Below are positions 1 through 8,466 of a stretch of DNA of 40,430 bases, one piece after another. The position numbers and the translations under genes are program-made. Source of the DNA: Paracoccaceae bacterium (GTDB lineage Bacteria; Pseudomonadota; Alphaproteobacteria; Rhodobacterales; Rhodobacteraceae); assembly GCA_003551925.1 (NCBI GenBank), contig PUOA01000042.1, positions 1-40,430 on the forward strand, read 5' to 3'. Within the stretch, counting starts at the first letter, position 1. Each line of letters opens with the position of its first letter. The notes under the pieces were generated by a model that saw only the letters and a program-made list of their open reading frames with translations, was not told where the DNA came from and did no database searches.

Positions 1-2077
1 CCAGCACCTCGCAGGCGCGGCGGTTGGAAAACCGCGCCAGATGCGCGCGCGAACGCCAGTCGGCCAGCAGCGGCACCGCCAGCCCGCGCCGCCGCAGCGC
101 CCAGCGCTTGAGCACATACTTGACCATGTCGGCGGTATACAGCGTGACAGGAGCGGAGGATGAGACGCGCAGCCGCGTTCCCGTCAGCCGTGCCAGCGCC
201 GCGAAATAACCGCGCGCCGACAACAGCGGCGGACCGACGAGGTTGAACGCCTGCCCCTCGATCCCGGCGGTCTCGGCGGCGCGGATCAGCCCATCGGCCA
301 CGTCCTCGGCCAGCACCAGCGGCAGCTTGTTGTGCCCGCTGCCCCAGACGCGCACCGCGCCCGCGCCGTGCCAGCGCCCCAGCCCCCAGTGCTGCAACGG
401 ACCGCCCGGGCCGATCACGATCCCCGGCCGCGCGATCACCAGCCCCAGCCCGCGCGCGCGGTGCAGCGCCATGAGCCGCTCCTCGCACAGCGCCTTGGAG
501 CGCGCATAGAGGTTGCGCCGCTCCATCGGCCCGAAGGGCGTGTCCTCGGTGATCGTGCGCGCGGGGTCCGAGGCGTCATAGGACGCGATCGTGCCGGTAT
601 AGACGACGCGCGGCACGCCTGCGTCCAGCGCCGCCTCGGCGATGGTTTCGGTCACGGCGACGTCGTTGCGCAGATAGCCCTCCCAGTCGGGCTCCTCGGC
701 GCGGGCGAGGTGGTGGACGCAGCGCACCCCCGCCATCGCGCGCGTCAGCGCCGCGCGGTCGGTCAGCGGGGCCGAGACCAGCTCGACCGCCGCGCCGAGT
801 TCCGCGAAGGGGTTGGTTCGGCCCCGGCTGAGCACGCGCACCCGGTCACCGCGCGCCACAAGCGCCCGCACCAGCGCGCGGCCCACAAAGCCGGTGCCGC
901 CGATCACCAGAGCGCCGGGCGCGGTCTTGGGCGCGGTCTTGGGCGTGGTCTTGGGCGTGGTCTTGGGCGCAGTGTCGTGCGCGTGGGTGGTCGCGGGCGT
1001 CGGCGCGGGGCTTCCGGGCAGCAGCGCGGCCGCCGCTTCGACCGAAGCGATCACCTGCGCCGCGCTGTCGCCCGAAAACCGCGCATCGATGGCCTGCCCG
1101 CGCCGGATCGCCTGCGCGAAGGCGGCAAACGCTGCGCGGAAGCCCAGCGCGTAGGGCTGGTCGCGGTTGAGCGACACCGCCTCGCGCCAGCCGTTGCGCA
1201 GCCCCTCGGCCGCGTGCTGGCGCGCGAGCGCAAACTGGCGACGCAGCGGGTTGACCACGATGTCCGACGTGTTGGGCGCATCGATCACCAGCGTGTCGGC
1301 GCCGTAATCATACTGCGCGCTGGCGGCGACGCCGCGCAGGCTCAGGCTGCGCTCCTCCATCCCCTCGACCAGTGACACCGACAGGCACAGCTCGGTCACG
1401 CCGGCGCGCGCTTCCAGCCGCCAGCCCTGCGGGATCACGATGCCGCCCGGCAGCGTGACAGGGCGCAGCACGCGCAGCTGCAACTCCTGCGGAGCGCCGA
1501 ACAGGTCATGAGCGAAGGCGTGCAGATGCGGGCCAAGTTCCAGCATCAGGTTCTGCGGGTGGCGCAGCATCCACAGCCCGAACGGCCCCGAACGCAGCGG
1601 CGGCAGCGGAAAATGCCAGCGGATCTCGGCCCGGTCGACGCGCCCGATGCGCCCGTCCGCCAGCGCCGCCTTCAGCCGTGCATAGCCGGGCTGGCCCAGA
1701 AAGTTGTGACAGACCGCGATCACGCGCCGGGCTTCGTCGGCGGCCTGCACCATCGCGCGCGCCTGCGCGGCGGTGGTCGCGAAGGGCTTTTCGACCAGCA
1801 CATGCAGCCCCGCACCCAGCGCCTGCAGCGCAAGGTCATGGTGCGTCCCGGGCGGGGTCAGGATGTGCACGGCATCGACCGCCTGCGCGGCAATCATGGC
1901 GTCCAGACTGTCGAAGGCGCGCGCCCCGTGCTGCCCCGCAAGCGCCTGCGCCGCGCCGGTCGCGGGGTCCGCGACCCCGGCGAGCGCCACCCCCGGCACC
2001 CGCGCCAGCCCCGCCGCGTGCCAGCCGGCGATGTAACCCGCGCCGACCAGCCCGATTCTGATGGGGTCCTGCGTCAT
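1..2077 (-). CDS. Fusion of Gfo/Idh/MocA oxidoreductase and NAD-dependent epimerase (SDR), C-terminus off the left edge
   Basis: About 692 codons are visible; the ORF track misses it because no stop lies in the window. Residues 1 to about 360 form a Gfo/Idh/MocA-type NAD(P)-dependent sugar oxidoreductase, with the nucleotide motif GLVGAGYIAG at the N-terminus and the family EKPF motif. Residues about 370-386 are a Thr/Pro/Lys linker built from PKTT/PKTA repeats. From about residue 388 an extended SDR begins with VIGGTGFVG, followed by the catalytic YxxxK at about Y524/K528 (YARSK). Such enzymes oxidise, reduce or epimerise nucleotide sugars; having both in one chain suggests consecutive steps on one substrate. 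The ATG (2075-2077) overlaps the stop of the glycosyltransferase as ATGA, so the two are translationally coupled, which points to surface polysaccharide or glycolipid synthesis. Substrate is unknown. The domain calls are firm; the joint pathway role is inference. Confidence 0.85.
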   Translation of the reverse strand, partial: MTQDPIRIGLVGAGYIAGWHAAGLARVPGVALAGVADPATGAAQALAGQHGARAFDSLDAMIAAQAVDAVHILTPPGTHHDLALQALGAGLHVLVEKPFATTAAQARAMVQAADEARRVIAVCHNFLGQPGYARLKAALADGRIGRVDRAEIRWHFPLPPLRSGPFGLWMLRHPQNLMLELGPHLHAFAHDLFGAPQELQLRVLRPVTLPGGIVIPQGWRLEARAGVTELCLSVSLVEGMEERSLSLRGVAASAQYDYGADTLVIDAPNTSDIVVNPLRRQFALARQHAAEGLRNGWREAVSLNRDQPYALGFRAAFAAFAQAIRRGQAIDARFSGDSAAQVIASVEAAAALLPGSPAPTPATTHAHDTAPKTTPKTTPKTAPKTAPGALVIGGTGFVGRALVRALVARGDRVRVLSRGRTNPFAELGAAVELVSAPLTDRAALTRAMAGVRCVHHLARAEEPDWEGYLRNDVAVTETIAEAALDAGVPRVVYTGTIASYDASDPARTITEDTPFGPMERRNLYARSKALCEERLMALHRARGLGLVIARPGIVIGPGGPLQHWGLGRWHGAGAVRVWGSGHNKLPLVLAEDVADGLIRAAETAGIEGQAFNLVGPPLLSARGYFAALARLTGTRLRVSSSAPVTLYTADMVKYVLKRWALRRRGLAVPLLADWRSRAHLARFSNRRACEVL
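921..968 (-). repeat. Four-copy 12-bp tandem repeat encoding the PKTT/PKTA linker
   Basis: On the plus strand the unit is GCGGTCTTGGGC, twice exact and twice with GTGG in place of GCGG, followed by a decayed fifth unit. Being 12 bp long it stays in frame and encodes the repeated Pro-Lys-Thr-Thr/Ala linker between the two enzyme domains. Confidence 0.9.
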
Positions 2078-3090
2078 CCCTGTCCCGCCTGCCTGTATTC
2101 GATCAATCTCGGCGCCGCGCCCCGCCACCGCCGCAGCCGCCAGCGCAGCATCCCGGCCAGATTGGCGGGCTTCGACGCCATGAACAACAGCGCCGCGCCC
2201 AGCGCATCGCGCCCCGAAAACCCGCGCGCGCGAAACCGGGCCGCCATCCGCACGATCGCGGCCGCATAGAGCGCCGCGATCCCCGGCACCAGCACCGGCA
2301 CCAGCACCGGCACCAGCACCGGCGCCAGCACCGCCGCCACCAGCGGCAGCACCAGCGCCCAGGCCCAGGCGCGGCGCCGTTCGGCGCGGAAATAGCCGGG
2401 GTGCAGATCGCCCACCTGCGCGAAGCCGTGGCCCGCGCGCACCGCCCGGCGCCAGAACTGGCCGAAGCGCAGCATCCGCGCGTCATGCTCAGCCATGTCG
2501 GCGTCCATACGGTGCAGCGTCCAACCCGCGGCGCGCAGGCGCAGCGCCATCTCGTCATCCTCGGCGGCGATCACGTCGTCGCGGAACCCGCCGATCGCGT
2601 GCAGGGGGGCAAAGCGCATCAGCACCACACCGGTGCAGGCGGGCGTTTCGCCCGGCGCGGCGCGCCACTCGTCCGCGATCAGGCGGTTGTAGAGGCTCGC
2701 CTCGGGCGCGGCCTCGGCCGTGTGGCCGTGCACGGCGGCGGCGCGCGGGGTCGCGTCCAGGAACGCGGCCCCGCGTGCGACCCATGCGGGGCGCGGCACC
2801 GCGTCGCCGTCCTGCAACTGCACGAATTCGGGCGGATCGCCCGCCAGCGCCGCCAACCCCGCATTGCGCGCGCGCGCCGCGCTGAACGGGCGCGCAGGGT
2901 CGAGCGCGATCACCTCGGCCCCTTCCGCGCGCGCGCGCTCGGGGCTGCCATCATCCGAGCCGCTGTCGACATAGACCAGCCGGCGCACCTGCGGGGCCAG
3001 CGCGCGCAGGCAGGCGACCAGCCGGTCGCCCTCGTTTCGGCCGATGACGACCGCATCGGTGCGGCTGCGCGCGTTGCTGTGTTCGGGCAT
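2074..3090 (-). CDS. Family 2 glycosyltransferase, membrane-associated
   Basis: 338 residues. The N-terminal GT-A fold starts with AVVIGRNEGDRL, continues with the YVDSGSDDGS nucleotide-sugar segment and a QDGDAVP stretch that fits the DxD metal-binding site. [14 protein letters not shown] near the middle resembles the acceptor/catalytic segment of GT2 enzymes. The C-terminal third contains a hydrophobic membrane region, part of which is a VLVP repeat, followed by an Arg-rich cytoplasmic tail. The likely role is transfer of a sugar from a nucleotide donor to a lipid or polysaccharide acceptor at the inner membrane. It is the first gene of a coupled pair: its TGA overlaps the ATG of the downstream oxidoreductase-epimerase fusion. 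Donor and acceptor cannot be told from sequence. Confidence 0.85.
   Translation of the reverse strand: MPEHSNARSRTDAVVIGRNEGDRLVACLRALAPQVRRLVYVDSGSDDGSPERARAEGAEVIALDPARPFSAARARNAGLAALAGDPPEFVQLQDGDAVPRPAWVARGAAFLDATPRAAAVHGHTAEAAPEASLYNRLIADEWRAAPGETPACTGVVLMRFAPLHAIGGFRDDVIAAEDDEMALRLRAAGWTLHRMDADMAEHDARMLRFGQFWRRAVRAGHGFAQVGDLHPGYFRAERRRAWAWALVLPLVAAVLAPVLVPVLVPVLVPGIAALYAAAIVRMAARFRARGFSGRDALGAALLFMASKPANLAGMLRWRLRRWRGAAPRLIEYRQAGQG
2284..2331 (-). repeat. Four-copy 12-bp tandem repeat encoding VLVP in the glycosyltransferase membrane segment
   Basis: Unit CGGCACCAGCAC on the plus strand, three exact copies and a fourth with one change. It encodes consecutive Val-Leu-Val-Pro units inside a predicted membrane helix, so gain or loss of a unit would lengthen or shorten the helix by four residues. 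Confidence 0.9.
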
Positions 3091-3225
3091 GGGTCCGGTT
3101 GCTTAAGGGGCCGGGTGGAGCAGACCACCCATCGGCGGCAAGAACAAGCTTCCGGCGGCGAAATTGGGGCACCGTGCGGGCGCGCCGGTGGTTTTCGCAC
3201 CCGCGTGGTGCAGTCAGGCGCGGGG

Positions 3226-3252
3226 GTGCGGGGGCGCAGCCCCCGCCCGCAC
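3226..3252. other. GC-rich hairpin between dnaE2 and the glycosyltransferase gene
   Basis: GGGGGC-GCA-GCCCCC forms a perfect core stem that extends by further pairs outward. It lies in the 217-bp gap after the dnaE2 stop and before the glycosyltransferase start. There is no T-run, so it may be a weak terminator or a REP-like element. I see no other gene in 3091-3307. Confidence 0.5.
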
Positions 3253-3307
3253 GCAGTGCCAGAAGGCGTGCGCGCGCCAGCGCGCTCCGCTGGATCACGC
3301 TCCCGCG

Positions 3308-6300
3308 TCAGTGGAAATCGCGGCTGGGGAACAGCGCCCTGGCCTGGTCGCGCGGGTGTCGGGCGCGGGGGGCGGGATGGGTCGGCGCCGCGTTGGGCAC
3401 CGGACGGCGCGCCTCGTCCGAGCGGCCTTCGGTCGGGTCGATCAGCCGGCCTTGCCCGAGCGCCAGCAGGCGGGGCGACAGGTCCTCGACCGTCTCGGCG
3501 ATCACATGGATCACCACGCCCTCGCGCTGCACCCGGCCGGTGACGCGCAGCAGCCGTCCCCCGATCACCGCGCGGCGGAAACGGTCGTAGACCTTCGGCC
3601 AGACCACCACATTGGCGACCCCGGTCTCGTCCTCCAGCGTGACGAAGATCACCCCCGAGGCCGTGCCCGGCCGTTGCCGCGTGATCACCAGCCCGCAGAT
3701 CGTCACCCGCCCGCGCGCGCCCTCCAGCCCTTCATGCGCGGTCAGCCCCGCCAGTGCGGGACGCAGCAGCTCCATCGGATGCGCGCGCAGGCTCAGCCGC
3801 AGCGACAGGTAATCCTCGACCACCGCCTCGCCCAGCGTCATGTCGGGCAGCGCGACCGGGGCGTCGGCGATCCCCTCGCCATCGGCGCCGGCAAACAGCG
3901 GCAGCGGCTTGGGTGCCCGCAGCGCGCGCACCGCCCACAGCGCCGCGCGGCGCGCGAGCCCGGTGCTGGCGAAGGCGTCGGCCTCGGCCAGCCGTTCCAG
4001 CGCCGTCACCGGCACGCCCGCGCGCCGCCACAGGCTTTCGGCGTCGGGGTAGCCGTTGCCGCGCGCGGCGACGATCCAGGCGGCATCCTCGGCGCCCAGC
4101 CCCTTGACCTGCCGAAACCCCAGCCGCAGCGCGAGCGCACCGTCGGCGCGCCGCTCCAGCGTGCAGTCCCAGCCGGAGGCGTTCACGCAGACCGGCCGCA
4201 CCTCGACCCCATGCTCGCGCGCGTCGCGCACGATCTGCGCGGGCGCGTAGAACCCCATCGGCTGGCTGTTGAGCAGCGCGCAGGCAAAGGCCGCCGGGTG
4301 GTGGCGCTTCATCCAGGCCGAGGCATAGACCAGCAGCGCAAAGCTCGCCGCGTGCGATTCGGGAAAGCCGTATTCGCCGAAGCCCTCGATCTGCGCGAAA
4401 CACGCTTCGGCAAACGCGGGGTCGTAGCCGCGCGAGAGCATGCCGTCGATGAACCGGTCCCGGAACGTGCCGATGGTGCCCATGCGCTTGAAGGTGGCCA
4501 GCGATCGGCGCAGGCGGTCGGCCTCTTCCGGGGTGAAGCCGGCGGCCACCACGGCGATCTGCATCGCCTGTTCCTGAAACAGCGGCACGCCCAGCGTGCG
4601 CTCCAGCACCCCGCGCAGCGCGGCCGAGGGCAGATGCACCGGCTCCTTTCCCTGCCGGCGGCGGATATAGGGGTGCACCATGCCGCCCTGGATCGGGCCG
4701 GGACGGACGATCGCGACCTCGATCACCAGATCGTAGAAGCAGCGCGGGCGCATCCGGGGCAGGAAGTTCATCTGCGCGCGGCTTTCCACCTGGAACACGC
4801 CGATCGCGTCGGCGCGGCACAGCATGTCGTAGACCGCCGGGTCCTCACGCGGGAGGGTTTCGAGATCGACCTCGCCGCCGCCGTGCTCGGCGATCAGCGC
4901 GAAGCCCTTGCGCAGGCAGGTCAGCATCCCCAGCGCCAGCACATCGACCTTCAGGATGCCCAGCGCGGCGATGTCGTCCTTGTCCCATTCGATGACGCTG
5001 CGCCCCTCCATCGCGGCGTTGCCGATGGGGCAGAGCTCGTCCAGCCGGCCGCGGGTGATGACGAAGCCGCCGACATGCTGGCTCAGATGGCGCGGAAAGC
5101 CGATGATCTCGGCGATCAGCGCCATGGTCTGCGCCAGCCGCCGGTCGGTGGGGTCGAGCCCCAGTTCGGCCAGCCGCGCGGGGTCGGGCGGGCCCGAGCG
5201 CCAGCCCCAGCTGCTGCCGGCCAGCGCGCCCAGCATGTCGGCCGACAGCCCCATCACCTTGCCGACCTCGCGGATCGCGGCGCGGGTGCGGAAATGGATC
5301 ACCGTTGCGGTCAGCCCGGCGCGGTGTCGGCCATAGCGGGCATAGATGTGCTGGATCACCTCCTCGCGCCGCTCGTGTTCGAAATCCACGTCGATGTCGG
5401 GGGGCTCGCCGCGGGCTTCGGACATGAAGCGCTCGAACACCATCGAGATCGTGTCGGGCGGGACCTCGGTGATGCCCAGCGCGTAGCAGATCACCGAATT
5501 GGCGGCCGAGCCGCGCCCCTGGCACAGGATTCCGCGCGACCGGGCGAAGGCGACGATGTCGTGCACGGTCAGGAAATAGGCGGCAAAGCCCAGCGCGGCG
5601 ATGACGCGCAGCTCCCTGGCGGCCTTGTCGGCGGTGTCGGGGGGCACGCCGCGCGGGAAGCGGCGCCACAGCCCGGCATGGCTGAGGCGCTCCAGCCGGG
5701 CCTGCGCGGGCTCGCCGTCGGTGATCTCGTCAGGGTATTCGTAGGAGAGTTCGTCAAGCGAGAACGCGCAGCGGTCGGCGATCTCGAGCGTGCGGCGCAG
5801 CGCGGCGGGATGGGCGGCGAAGAGGCGCGCCATCTCGGCCGGGCTGCGCAGGCGCGCTTCGGCGTTGGGCAGCGCGCGGGTGCCGATGGTGTCGATGGTC
5901 AGCCCCTCGCGCAGGCAGGTCAGCACATCGGCCAGCCGGCGGCGGCGGGCGTGGTGCAGCAGCACGTCGCCCAGCGCCACCATCGGCACGCCCAGCCGCT
6001 GCGCCAGCGCTGCGCGGGCCCCCAGCCGCGCACGGTCGCGCCCGTCATAGCGCGGCGCGGCGCCCAGGAACACGTTGCCCGGAAAGCGCGCGGCCAGCCG
6101 CCGGGTCTCGGCCAGCGCGCGGTCGGGCGCGGCATCGGGGGGCAGCGCGATCAGGATCAGCCCGGCGCCATGCTCCAGCAGATCGGCAAGCGCGATGTCG
6201 CAATCGCCCTTGGCGGCGCGCATCTTGCCCAGGCTCAGCAACCGCGACAGCGCGGCATAGGCGGCGCGGTCGGTGGGCAGCGCCAGCCAGTGCGCCGCGC

Positions 6301-6673
6301 AGTCGCGCAGCACCAGCCGCGCGCCGACGATCAGCCGGGGCAGGGGGCCGGCGGGCACCGCAAGCCGCGCGCCGGGGTCGCGCTGGCGGCTGGAGGGGTC
6401 GGTCCGCCCCTGCCCGCGGATTTCGGCCGACCCGCCTTCGGCCGCGGCGCGGGCCAGTTCGCGCAGCGCCACATGCGCGCGCACCACCCCCGCAAGGCTG
6501 TTGCGGTCGGTGATGGCGATGGCGGAAATCCCCAGCTCGGCGGCGCGGGCGACCAGTTCCTCAGGGTGCGAGGCGCCGCGCAGGAAGCTGAAATTCGACG
6601 TCACGCACAGCTCGGCATAGCCCCGGCGCGTGATCGCGCCGGGCAGGGGGGTGGGTGGCGAGTCGCTGGGCAT
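3308..6673 (-). CDS. dnaE2: Error-prone DNA polymerase III alpha subunit DnaE2
   Basis: 1121 residues, normal length for the family. The N-terminal PHP domain carries the DnaE2 signature CVTSNFSFLRGASHPEELV, the polymerase palm shows the acidic motif PDIDVDFEHERREEV, and the C-terminus has an OB fold (VTICGLVITRQRPGTASG). DnaE2 is the SOS-induced translesion polymerase that works with ImuA and ImuB in alphaproteobacteria. Here neither partner is adjacent: the upstream gene is chaN and the downstream gene a glycosyltransferase. A perfect LexA box lies 5 bp upstream of the ATG and overlaps a candidate -10, so the transcript may be leaderless; no Shine-Dalgarno is visible. A Gly/Ser/Arg-rich insertion sits after the first part of the PHP domain, at about residues 77-110. 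Identity is very secure; the start at the ATG is likely. Confidence 0.96.
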   Translation of the reverse strand: MPSDSPPTPLPGAITRRGYAELCVTSNFSFLRGASHPEELVARAAELGISAIAITDRNSLAGVVRAHVALRELARAAAEGGSAEIRGQGRTDPSSRQRDPGARLAVPAGPLPRLIVGARLVLRDCAAHWLALPTDRAAYAALSRLLSLGKMRAAKGDCDIALADLLEHGAGLILIALPPDAAPDRALAETRRLAARFPGNVFLGAAPRYDGRDRARLGARAALAQRLGVPMVALGDVLLHHARRRRLADVLTCLREGLTIDTIGTRALPNAEARLRSPAEMARLFAAHPAALRRTLEIADRCAFSLDELSYEYPDEITDGEPAQARLERLSHAGLWRRFPRGVPPDTADKAARELRVIAALGFAAYFLTVHDIVAFARSRGILCQGRGSAANSVICYALGITEVPPDTISMVFERFMSEARGEPPDIDVDFEHERREEVIQHIYARYGRHRAGLTATVIHFRTRAAIREVGKVMGLSADMLGALAGSSWGWRSGPPDPARLAELGLDPTDRRLAQTMALIAEIIGFPRHLSQHVGGFVITRGRLDELCPIGNAAMEGRSVIEWDKDDIAALGILKVDVLALGMLTCLRKGFALIAEHGGGEVDLETLPREDPAVYDMLCRADAIGVFQVESRAQMNFLPRMRPRCFYDLVIEVAIVRPGPIQGGMVHPYIRRRQGKEPVHLPSAALRGVLERTLGVPLFQEQAMQIAVVAAGFTPEEADRLRRSLATFKRMGTIGTFRDRFIDGMLSRGYDPAFAEACFAQIEGFGEYGFPESHAASFALLVYASAWMKRHHPAAFACALLNSQPMGFYAPAQIVRDAREHGVEVRPVCVNASGWDCTLERRADGALALRLGFRQVKGLGAEDAAWIVAARGNGYPDAESLWRRAGVPVTALERLAEADAFASTGLARRAALWAVRALRAPKPLPLFAGADGEGIADAPVALPDMTLGEAVVEDYLSLRLSLRAHPMELLRPALAGLTAHEGLEGARGRVTICGLVITRQRPGTASGVIFVTLEDETGVANVVVWPKVYDRFRRAVIGGRLLRVTGRVQREGVVIHVIAETVEDLSPRLLALGQGRLIDPTEGRSDEARRPVPNAAPTHPAPRARHPRDQARALFPSRDFH

Positions 6674-6678
6674 GGACG

Positions 6679-6693
6679 GAACATATCATGAAC
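6679..6693. promoter_or_regulatory. LexA (SOS) box of dnaE2
   Basis: The sequence is GAAC-ATATCAT-GAAC, an exact match to the alphaproteobacterial LexA operator (GTTC-N7-GTTC read on the other strand). It lies 5 bp before the dnaE2 start codon. Confidence 0.88.
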
Positions 6694-6709
6694 ATGTGCC
6701 GGATGCCAG
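6680..6709 (-). promoter_or_regulatory. Candidate dnaE2 core promoter, probably leaderless
   Basis: On the minus strand CTGGCA (6704-6709) and TATGTT (6680-6685) are separated by 18 bp. The predicted transcription start falls at or within a base or two of the A of the dnaE2 ATG at 6673. The -10 is covered by the LexA box. This is inference from spacing alone. Confidence 0.45.
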
Positions 6710-6735
6710 TATCGGGCGCCGTCCCGGCAGGGCGC

Positions 6736-7545
6736 TCAGCGGAAGGCGTCGCAGGGATCGGGGCGGTCCACCGGGTCGGTCACGATCCACAGATCGAAGG
6801 GCGGGTCGCCCTCGGGCGCGGCTTCCAGCTGGCCGAGGCTGAGCACCTGAATCCCCGGCGCGGCGTGCGCAAGCTTCGCGGGGATGCCCTGATCGGTGCG
6901 CGCGTGCCCGGTGCCGGTGATCACGGCGACCGGCCCGCCGCCTGATTCGACCGCGTTCAGCGCGACCTGCGCCAGCCGCGCGTCGCGCAGCCGCTGGACA
7001 AGCACCATGTCGGGCAGCATCTCCTCGGGGATCGCGTCGCAATGCGCGGCAAGCTGGTCGGCCTCGCGCGCGGCCTGTTCGTCGGGGTCGAGCGGCTGGT
7101 CGAGCCCGAAAAGCGCAGCTTCGGGGCCGAATGCCTCCGCGGCCGACTGGCCGAACAGGGCGCGCGCTTCCTCGCGCGGGAGCGCGGCGCCGAAGATCTC
7201 GGCCGCGGGGGCGGCGGTGAAGATCGGGTGATACATGGCGAAATCGGGCCAGCCGGAGTCCGCCCAGTCCAGCGCCTCGGCCAGCGCGGCGGCATCGCCA
7301 CGATTGGCGGGGGTGACGCGCGCGGCCTGATCGGGGGTCAGCATCTCGAACACCAGCGCGGTGGGCTGAAGCGCAGCGACCGCGCTGGCCTGGTTGGCGT
7401 GGTGGTCGGGATTGTCATGCACTTCGCCCAGGATCACCACATCGGCGCGCGGCAGGGTGCGCAGATCGGCGGCGTCGATTTCCGCCGCAAAAGCGGGCGC
7501 CGCAGCGCCCGCCAGCAGGAGTGCAATTGCGCAGGCCTGTCTCAT
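6736..7545 (-). CDS. ChaN-family exported protein (TraB/Tiki-like fold)
   Basis: 269 residues. An N-terminal signal peptide ends near AFA-AEID; there is no lipobox, unlike the haem-binding lipoprotein ChaN of Campylobacter. The body has the family marks LGEVHDNPDHH near residue 40 and VITGTGHAR in the C-terminal third, which resemble the metal/haem-site motifs of the ChaN group. The protein is probably periplasmic and may bind haem or iron. Its ATG overlaps the rpoH stop as ATGA, so it is co-transcribed and coupled to the stress sigma factor upstream. That link suggests a role in oxidative or haem stress, but this is inference. The family call is good, the function uncertain. Confidence 0.8.
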   Translation of the reverse strand: MRQACAIALLLAGAAAPAFAAEIDAADLRTLPRADVVILGEVHDNPDHHANQASAVAALQPTALVFEMLTPDQAARVTPANRGDAAALAEALDWADSGWPDFAMYHPIFTAAPAAEIFGAALPREEARALFGQSAAEAFGPEAALFGLDQPLDPDEQAAREADQLAAHCDAIPEEMLPDMVLVQRLRDARLAQVALNAVESGGGPVAVITGTGHARTDQGIPAKLAHAAPGIQVLSLGQLEAAPEGDPPFDLWIVTDPVDRPDPCDAFR

Positions 7546-8420
7546 GCCAGGAAGTGGTGAACCTCGCGCGACTGCCCTTCGAGGTTGCGGCGCATCTTGG
7601 CGAAGGCGGCGGCTTCAAGCTGGCGCACGCGCTCCTTGGACAGGCCAAGCTCGTCGCCCAGCGATTCCAGCGTGCGCGGGTCCTCGCGCAGCTTGCGCTC
7701 GCGCACGATGAAGCGCTCGCGGTCGGTCAGCGCGCTCATCGCCACCAGCAGCCACTCGCGCAGCTGCGCCTGGTCAAGCCGTGCCTCCACAAGCTCGCTG
7801 CCGCCGTCACCGTCATCCTGCAGCGTGTCGATCCACTCGCGCCCGTCCTCGTCCGACGACTGTGTGGCGTTGAGCGAGTAGTCCATGCCCGAAAGCCGGC
7901 CTTCCATCATCTCGACGTCATGCAGCGGCACGCCGACCTCGGTGGCAACCATTTCCAGCAGCTTGTGACGTTCCAGCGTCTCGCCGCGCGCGGCGGCCTC
8001 ACGCTCCAGCCGCGCCTGCACCCGGCGCATGTTGAAGAACAGCGACTTCTGGCTGGACGTCGAGCCGGTGCGCACCAACGACCAGTTGCGCATCACGTAA
8101 TCCTGGATGCTGGCGCGGATCCACCACACCGCATAGGTCGAAAACCGCACGCCGCGATCTGGGTCGAACTTGTCGGCGGCCTTCATCAGGCCCAGCCCGG
8201 CCTCCTGGATCAGGTCGTTCATCGGCGCGCCATACCGGCGGAATTTGGCGGCCATCGAGATCGCCAGCCGCATGTAGGCCGTGATCAGCCGGTGCAGCGC
8301 GGCCTCGTCGCGGTGATCGCGCCAGGCATAGGCCAGTTGCGCTTCGGTTTCCGCATCCAGCAGTTCGGCTTTCATCGCGCGGCGCGAAAACTGTCGATCG
8401 TCCTGTCCGTCAAAAGGCAT
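7542..8420 (-). CDS. rpoH: RNA polymerase sigma-32 factor, RpoHII type
   Basis: 292 residues. Region 2 contains WWIRASIQDYVMRNWSLV followed by the RpoH box (SQKSLFFNMRR); region 4 ends with LGLSKERVRQLEAAAFAKMRR, the helix-turn-helix that reads the -35 element. Sequence details (RYGAPMNDLIQEAGLGLMK rather than the RpoHI pattern) fit the second paralogue, RpoHII, which in Rhodobacter sphaeroides is switched on by RpoE during singlet-oxygen stress. GGAG lies 6 nt before the ATG. A close match to the RpoE promoter consensus is present upstream, supporting the RpoHII assignment. The downstream chaN-like gene overlaps by 4 nt. Sigma-32 identity is firm; the RpoHII subtype is likely. Confidence 0.92.
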   Translation of the reverse strand: MPFDGQDDRQFSRRAMKAELLDAETEAQLAYAWRDHRDEAALHRLITAYMRLAISMAAKFRRYGAPMNDLIQEAGLGLMKAADKFDPDRGVRFSTYAVWWIRASIQDYVMRNWSLVRTGSTSSQKSLFFNMRRVQARLEREAAARGETLERHKLLEMVATEVGVPLHDVEMMEGRLSGMDYSLNATQSSDEDGREWIDTLQDDGDGGSELVEARLDQAQLREWLLVAMSALTDRERFIVRERKLREDPRTLESLGDELGLSKERVRQLEAAAFAKMRRNLEGQSREVHHFLA

Positions 8421-8466
8421 GGTGATCTCCGGAGCTGTCTTGTTCCCGTTCCCTGTTTATGCCCAG

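Noticed and set aside
3164-6691. 1175-aa plus-strand ORF
   Set aside because: It is antisense to dnaE2, full of His/Gln/Arg/Gly, and has no recognisable motif; it is a shadow of the high-GC coding strand.
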